Source of the DNA: Candidatus Latescibacterota bacterium
GTDB lineage: Bacteria; JAAXHH01
Assembly: GCA_022821085.1 (NCBI GenBank)
Contig: JAJEEG010000006.1
Location: 248,001 to 312,000 of the forward strand
Direction: 5' to 3'
Length of the DNA stretch: 64,000 bases
The translations under genes and the position numbers were made by a program. Positions 59,932 through 64,000 of this stretch are shown here, piece after piece (position 1 is the first letter of the stretch; each line of letters starts with the position of its first letter). Under the pieces are notes generated by a model, which saw nothing but the letters and a program-made list of their open reading frames with translations, was not told the origin of the DNA and searched no databases.

Positions 59932-62361
59932 CTACGGTCCGGAACAGAATTGCACACCGGAACTACTTCGTATACCGCTGATCCACGCCCGGAAATCCGC
60001 GGTCGGGGGTACACACAGGCCGGTGTTTTGCAGCGTCAGATCCTGCATGAACTCGAGCCCGGAAAACGAATCCGGCAATGGTCCGGATAGTCCGGGATTA
60101 TCGGCGAGCCAGAGTAACCTGAGGCCGGTGAGTTGTCCCAGTTCGTCCGGGATCGTTCCGGTCAGCCGGTTATCGTCGAAGGTCAGCGACAACAGGTTGT
60201 TGAGTTTACCAAATTCCGGTGGGATTGTCCCGGACAGCCGGTTGTCCTTGAACCAGAGCTCCCTCAAGTTCGAAAGCTGTGCCAGTTCCGGCGGGATGTT
60301 CCCGGTCAGTTCGTTCCGGTCGAAATATAGCAATTCGAGCTTGGATAGCTGTCCCAGTTCCGGCGGAATGTTCCCGGTCAATATGTTCCGATTGAAATCC
60401 AGGAAGGTGAGCTCGGAGAGTTGAGCCAATTCCGGTGGTATGGGTCCCGTCAATCGATTTTTGGCAAGCGACAGATGGGTGAGTGCGGTGAGTTGGGCCA
60501 ATTCCAACGGGATATCCCCCGTCAGCCTGTTGCTGCTGAGCCCCAGATGAGTAAGGTCAACGAGTTGCCCCAATTCCGGCGGAATGATTCCCGTCAGGTT
60601 GTTGCCTGTAAGCGTCAGGCGTTCAAGGGCGGTCAATTGTCCCAGTTCCGGCGGGATGTTCCCCGTCAACTCGTTTCCGGCAAGAGCAAGGACTGTCAGG
60701 TTCACCAACTGCCCGATCTCCGGTGGAATATCTCCCGACAACTGGCTGTTGAGTATACTCAGCCAGGTAAGGTTGGTCAGTTGCCCGATTTCCGGCGGAA
60801 TGTTCCCCGTCAGATCGGTGCTGTCGAGACTCAGAGTACCCAATTGGGTCAGTTGCCCCAGTTCCGGCGGGATCCCGCCCGTCAACCCGTTGCCGGACTG
60901 CCCCAGCCAGATGAGGTTGGCGAGCAGCCCGAATTCCGGTGGCAGGTTACCCGTCAGATCGTTGTACCTGAGGTCCAGCACGGCAAGCGAGGCGAGATAG
61001 CACAGTTCAGCGGGAAGGGGGCCCTGGAGATTGTTGCGCGGCAGTTGCAGGCGCACCACCTCTCCGGATGGAGTTGCGATGACGCCATGCCAGTCGCTAA
61101 GAGGTGCATCGCTTAACCAGTTGTCGTTGTTGGTCCATTCGTCCCCGTTCGTGCTGCGGTACAGGATCGCCAGGGCCTCGCGGTCCGGAACCGCTTCCTT
61201 CACAGTGACGGTCGCCACGGAAGTGGTCTCGCCTGAACGGGCGGTGATCTCCACGGTGCCGCCCGCAACGGCGGTCACCAGGCCCTGTTCATCGACCGTT
61301 GCGATCGTTTCGTCACTGCTTGCCCAGGTCACGTCCGCGCCGTCTATCCTGTGCCCCATATGATCGAGTACCGTGGCCGTGAGCTGTGCCGTATCGCCGG
61401 CCGCCGCCAGGATCGTTTCCACCGGATCGACTACGATGCTGGCGGGCGACTGCATGACGGTAACGTCGCTGCTTACCGTTAGATCGCCTGAGGTGGCCGT
61501 GATGGTTGCGGCGCCGTTGGCCACCGCGGTCACGAGACCGTCAGTGCTCACCGTCGCCACGGAAGCGTCGCTGCTTTGCCAGGTCACGCCGGCCCCTTCG
61601 ATGGCCCGGTTATTCGGATCGACCACCATTGCGATGAATTGGACGGTTTCGCCAAAGGCCGTGAGGGTGGCCTCAGGCGGATCGATCACGATACCGGTGG
61701 GCGTCTGCATGACCCTGACGGTGACGCCTTGCTCGGTACTGCCCGACCGGGCGGTTATCCTGGTTGTGCCGTTGCCTGTCGAGGTAACCAGTCCGGTAGT
61801 GCTCACGCGTGCCACTTCCGTATCGCTGCTCCGCCAGGTCACGTTGGCCCCTTCGATCGTCTGCCCGTTGCGGTCCTGTACTGTTGCGGTGAGCTGCACC
61901 GTCTCCCCGATGGCCGTCAAGGTGGCCTCCGTGGGTTCGATGGTGATCCTGCCGGCGGTCTGTACCACTTTTATTTCAACATCTCGCGATACGCCGCCGG
62001 ACCTCGCCGTAATGCGGATTATCCCGTACGCGACCGCCGTCGCCAGGCCGCCCGAACTGACCGACACGATCCTGGGGTCCGCACTGGTCCAGGTTACGGA
62101 AGCGCCTGTCATTACAGCGTTATTCTGATCGAAGACCTGGGCCGTCAGTTGGACCGTCTGGCCGATCGCGTTCAGCGTCGCCGAGGCCGGCGTGATGGTA
62201 ATGCGGGTCGCAACCGGAGTCGGCGGCGGGGGCGGGGGCTGCGTCGGGGCCGGTGGCGACGGCGCGGGAGCGGTGGCGCTGTCCTTTCCGCAAGCGGCGA
62301 TCAGCGCAATCAGCGTGCCGAATGCGAGCGCGGTAAAGGTATTCAACAGGATTCGTGACAC
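59932..62361 (-). CDS. Lipoprotein with four BIG2 domains and leucine-rich repeats
   Basis: 809 residues. Signal with Cys24 (ALIAACGKDS), Pro-rich linker, then four BIG2 domains (ITPASATLNAIGQTVQLTAQV; IEPTEATLTAIGETVQLTATV; IDPPEATLTAFGETVQ; VDPVETILAAAGDTAQ), a leucine-rich repeat entry motif YRSTNGDEWTNNDNWLSDAPLSDWHGV, about 13 plant-type units (LTGNIPPELGQLTAL) and the cap GLCVPPTADFRAWISGI with a final cysteine. It is the fullest of the four paralogues without a protease domain. Probably surface-exposed and binding. No promoter is clear. Confidence 0.92.
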   Translation of the reverse strand: MSRILLNTFTALAFGTLIALIAACGKDSATAPAPSPPAPTQPPPPPPTPVATRITITPASATLNAIGQTVQLTAQVFDQNNAVMTGASVTWTSADPRIVSVSSGGLATAVAYGIIRITARSGGVSRDVEIKVVQTAGRITIEPTEATLTAIGETVQLTATVQDRNGQTIEGANVTWRSSDTEVARVSTTGLVTSTGNGTTRITARSGSTEQGVTVRVMQTPTGIVIDPPEATLTAFGETVQFIAMVVDPNNRAIEGAGVTWQSSDASVATVSTDGLVTAVANGAATITATSGDLTVSSDVTVMQSPASIVVDPVETILAAAGDTAQLTATVLDHMGHRIDGADVTWASSDETIATVDEQGLVTAVAGGTVEITARSGETTSVATVTVKEAVPDREALAILYRSTNGDEWTNNDNWLSDAPLSDWHGVIATPSGEVVRLQLPRNNLQGPLPAELCYLASLAVLDLRYNDLTGNLPPEFGLLANLIWLGQSGNGLTGGIPPELGQLTQLGTLSLDSTDLTGNIPPEIGQLTNLTWLSILNSQLSGDIPPEIGQLVNLTVLALAGNELTGNIPPELGQLTALERLTLTGNNLTGIIPPELGQLVDLTHLGLSSNRLTGDIPLELAQLTALTHLSLAKNRLTGPIPPELAQLSELTFLDFNRNILTGNIPPELGQLSKLELLYFDRNELTGNIPPELAQLSNLRELWFKDNRLSGTIPPEFGKLNNLLSLTFDDNRLTGTIPDELGQLTGLRLLWLADNPGLSGPLPDSFSGLEFMQDLTLQNTGLCVPPTADFRAWISGIRSSSGVQFCSGP

Positions 62362-62483
62362 AGCCTATTCCTAACTTTTTTCGTGAAATCCCGGGGGATT
62401 GGGAAACATCAGCGTCAGGCGAACGCTAATGATGATGGGGTATTTCGATGATGGCAACCGGTTTTTTGTATGGCCGCCCGGAC

Positions 62484-62912
62484 TCACTCGGCCCGCACCA
62501 CCAGCGTCCGCGCGATCAGGTCGTGAAAGGCCTGTCTGCGCTGCGTGAAGACCGCGGCGAGGTATCCCGGCCAGAGGATGGGCAGGCACTTTGGAATGGC
62601 CCTCAGCGCGGCGCGGCCGAAGGTGGGCGTATATCCCTCGGCATCCACGACCCGGATGCCCAGGATCATCTTGCCGATGGTAGCGCCCCTGGTCGAGCTC
62701 TCCATGACCGCGTAGTAGAACCAGGGCATGAGCAGCTGGAAGGCGCTCAGCAGCGGGACGGTTACCGGGTCAGAGCCGGCCAGGAATTCGGCGGACAGCG
62801 CAATCACGGCGCCCGCGGCGGTGAGGATCGCCAGGTCGATGGCGAAGGCGCCGATCCGCTGCAGATGGCCGGCGTAGTCTTCGGACAGGGAGTAGCCGGA
62901 GATGAAGGTCAC
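62484..62912 (-). CDS. RDD family membrane protein
   Basis: 142 residues from GTG 62912, which overlaps the stop of the dehydratase gene (GTGA). Three membrane helices: AGHLQRIGAFAIDLAILTAAGAVIAL, PLLSAFQLLMPWFYYAVMESS and a C-terminal one. ATIGKMILGIRVVDAEGYTPTFGRAALRAI and FTQRRQAFHDLIARTLVV are RDD family blocks. Role unknown, perhaps transport. Start choice rests on the overlap and the RDD-like start; translational coupling is likely. Confidence 0.85.
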   Translation of the reverse strand: MTFISGYSLSEDYAGHLQRIGAFAIDLAILTAAGAVIALSAEFLAGSDPVTVPLLSAFQLLMPWFYYAVMESSTRGATIGKMILGIRVVDAEGYTPTFGRAALRAIPKCLPILWPGYLAAVFTQRRQAFHDLIARTLVVRAE

Positions 62913-64000
62913 GGCCGGGCGGGCCCTCCGTCGGGCGTCCGGGCCTGGGTCCAGTTGATGATTTCGTCCTCGTAGGGATAGCGGGCCGCCAGTTCCTCGT
63001 CCACGTCGACGCCCAGTCCCGGGCGGTCGTTGGGATACATGTATCCGCCGCGCACTTCGGGGGTGCCGGGGAAGATCTCGTAGACCAGGTCGCCGAACCG
63101 GCACCACTCCTGGATGCCGAAATTCGGCGCCCACAGGTCGAGGTGCAGGTTGGCGGCGTGTCCCACCGGCGAGACGTCGCCCGGACCGTGCCAGGCCGTG
63201 CGGATGCCGTACATGGCCGCCATGGCCGCGACGTTGCGGGCCGGCGTGATGCCGCCCATCTGGCTGATGTGCATGCGCAGGAAGTCGATGAGCCGTCCCT
63301 CGATCAGGGGCAGCCATTCCGCGGGGTTGTTGAAGAGTTCCCCCATGGCGATGGGCGTGGTGGAGGTATCCCGGATGCGGCGGAACCAGGCGTTGTCTTC
63401 GGGCGCCAGGACGTCTTCGAGGAAGAACAGATTGTAGGGTTCGAGCTGCTTCGCGAAGACGACGGCATCGGCGGGGTTGAGCCGCTCGTGGGTGTCGTGG
63501 AGCAGCTCCACCTCGTCGCCCACGGACGCGCGCAGGTGCTCGAACATCTGGACCGTGCGGCGCATGTAGCTCCGCGGGTCGAAATAGTCGCCGGATTTCG
63601 CGCCCTCGGGCGGCGTGACCCGCGGCTTCCGGCCCCCGTATCCGCCGATCTGGCAGCGGACGTGCCGGTAGTCCTGTTCCATGTACTTCCGGACAATTTC
63701 CGCCACTTCCTCGGGCGATGCGCCGTCGGCGTGGACGTAGGTGTCCGCCGCCTCCCGGCACTTGCCGCCGAGGAGCTGGTACACGGGCATGCCGGCCTGC
63801 TTGCCCTTGATGTCCCACAGGGCCATGTCCATGCCGGAGATCGCATTGTTCAGGACCGGCCCGTTGCGCCAGTAGCCGTTCACCATGGCCGTCTGCCACA
63901 GGTCCTCGATATCGTCCGCGTCCTTGCCGATGAGGAAGGGTTTCAGGTGGTGTTCGATGGCCGCGTGGACGGCGTGGAACCGCTGGGTGAAGGTGGCGCA
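62909..64000 (-). CDS. Enolase-superfamily dehydratase, RspA/ManD-like (partial)
   Basis: The gene enters from the right edge; 363 codons are visible. MVNGYWRNGPVLNNAISGMDMALWDIKGKQAGMPVYQLLGG and DTYVHADG match RspA/ManD proteins. Metal and acid-base residues are seen in ELLHDTHERL, LFFLEDVLAPED, PIAMGELFNN and TAWHGPGDVSP. Members dehydrate D-mannonate, D-gluconate or other sugar acids. This fits the sugar-acid theme of the 18-27 kb cluster. The N-terminal cap is outside the window, so the exact subgroup is not certain. Confidence 0.9.
   Translation of the reverse strand, partial: CATFTQRFHAVHAAIEHHLKPFLIGKDADDIEDLWQTAMVNGYWRNGPVLNNAISGMDMALWDIKGKQAGMPVYQLLGGKCREAADTYVHADGASPEEVAEIVRKYMEQDYRHVRCQIGGYGGRKPRVTPPEGAKSGDYFDPRSYMRRTVQMFEHLRASVGDEVELLHDTHERLNPADAVVFAKQLEPYNLFFLEDVLAPEDNAWFRRIRDTSTTPIAMGELFNNPAEWLPLIEGRLIDFLRMHISQMGGITPARNVAAMAAMYGIRTAWHGPGDVSPVGHAANLHLDLWAPNFGIQEWCRFGDLVYEIFPGTPEVRGGYMYPNDRPGLGVDVDEELAARYPYEDEIINWTQARTPDGGPARP

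Noticed and set aside
1-64000. tRNA, rRNA, transposase, integrase or phage genes
   Set aside because: None recognised by reading both strands; a covariance-model scan would settle tRNAs.

Overview
The window is GC-rich, densely coded bacterial DNA. A TonB-dependent receptor end, an LptD-type outer-membrane protein, DUF5916 protein and many lipoboxes show a diderm (Gram-negative) cell. The mix of RspA/ManD-like enolase, phytanoyl-CoA dioxygenase, Gfo/Idh oxidoreductase, rhamnose mutarotase and Ig-like/LRR lipoproteins resembles uncultured FCB-related lineages such as Latescibacterota; that placement is inference. The clearest promoters follow TTGACA-N17-TATATT, and strong AGGAG-type ribosome binding sites precede most starts.

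Layout. 0-9.5 kb: TonB receptor end, DUF5916, DUF2237, rpmG-rpmB, moaB, M28 peptidase, DUF6702, HupE-like, SufE, a reverse aldo/keto reductase and a DUF1326 protein. 9.6-18.5 kb: EamA transporter, a PfkB kinase-SIS isomerase fusion followed by a HAD phosphatase, a homocysteine methyltransferase-MTHFR fusion, a coiled-coil membrane protein and a DUF2339 membrane protein. 18.5-30 kb: a forward catabolic run of Gfo/Idh and aldo/keto dehydrogenases, rhamnose mutarotase, phytanoyl-CoA dioxygenase, NHL protein, amidohydrolase (lactonase type), two short-chain epimerases, a 6-phosphogluconolactonase-like protein and an acyl-CoA synthetase. Together these suggest oxidative breakdown of a (deoxy)sugar or sugar acid.

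30-62 kb is a cell-surface region: three collagen-like lipoproteins, four lipoproteins built of Ig-like BIG2 domains plus plant-type leucine-rich repeats (one also carrying a metzincin protease motif), a histidine kinase fused to its own DNA-binding response regulator, LptD, and several small lipoproteins. Scattered through it, with outliers at 15.7 and 26.2 kb, are nine small proteins made of one transmembrane segment and a coiled coil. Most have no recognised function. Two of them (57.3 and 58.9 kb) share an almost identical structured leader that encodes an 11-residue peptide whose stop codon overlaps the main start. 53.5-57.2 kb holds an unusual operon of an exported RidA-like lipoprotein, a cysteine-cluster protein, a Tat-type SelA-like PLP enzyme and a PurM-like protein.

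The end of the window has an RDD membrane protein overlapping an RspA/ManD-like dehydratase that runs off the edge. Short tandem repeats recur just behind genes and inside linkers, and at least three gene remnants are visible (22.4, 38.3 and 51.4 kb). I saw no rRNA, tRNA, CRISPR array, transposase or phage gene.
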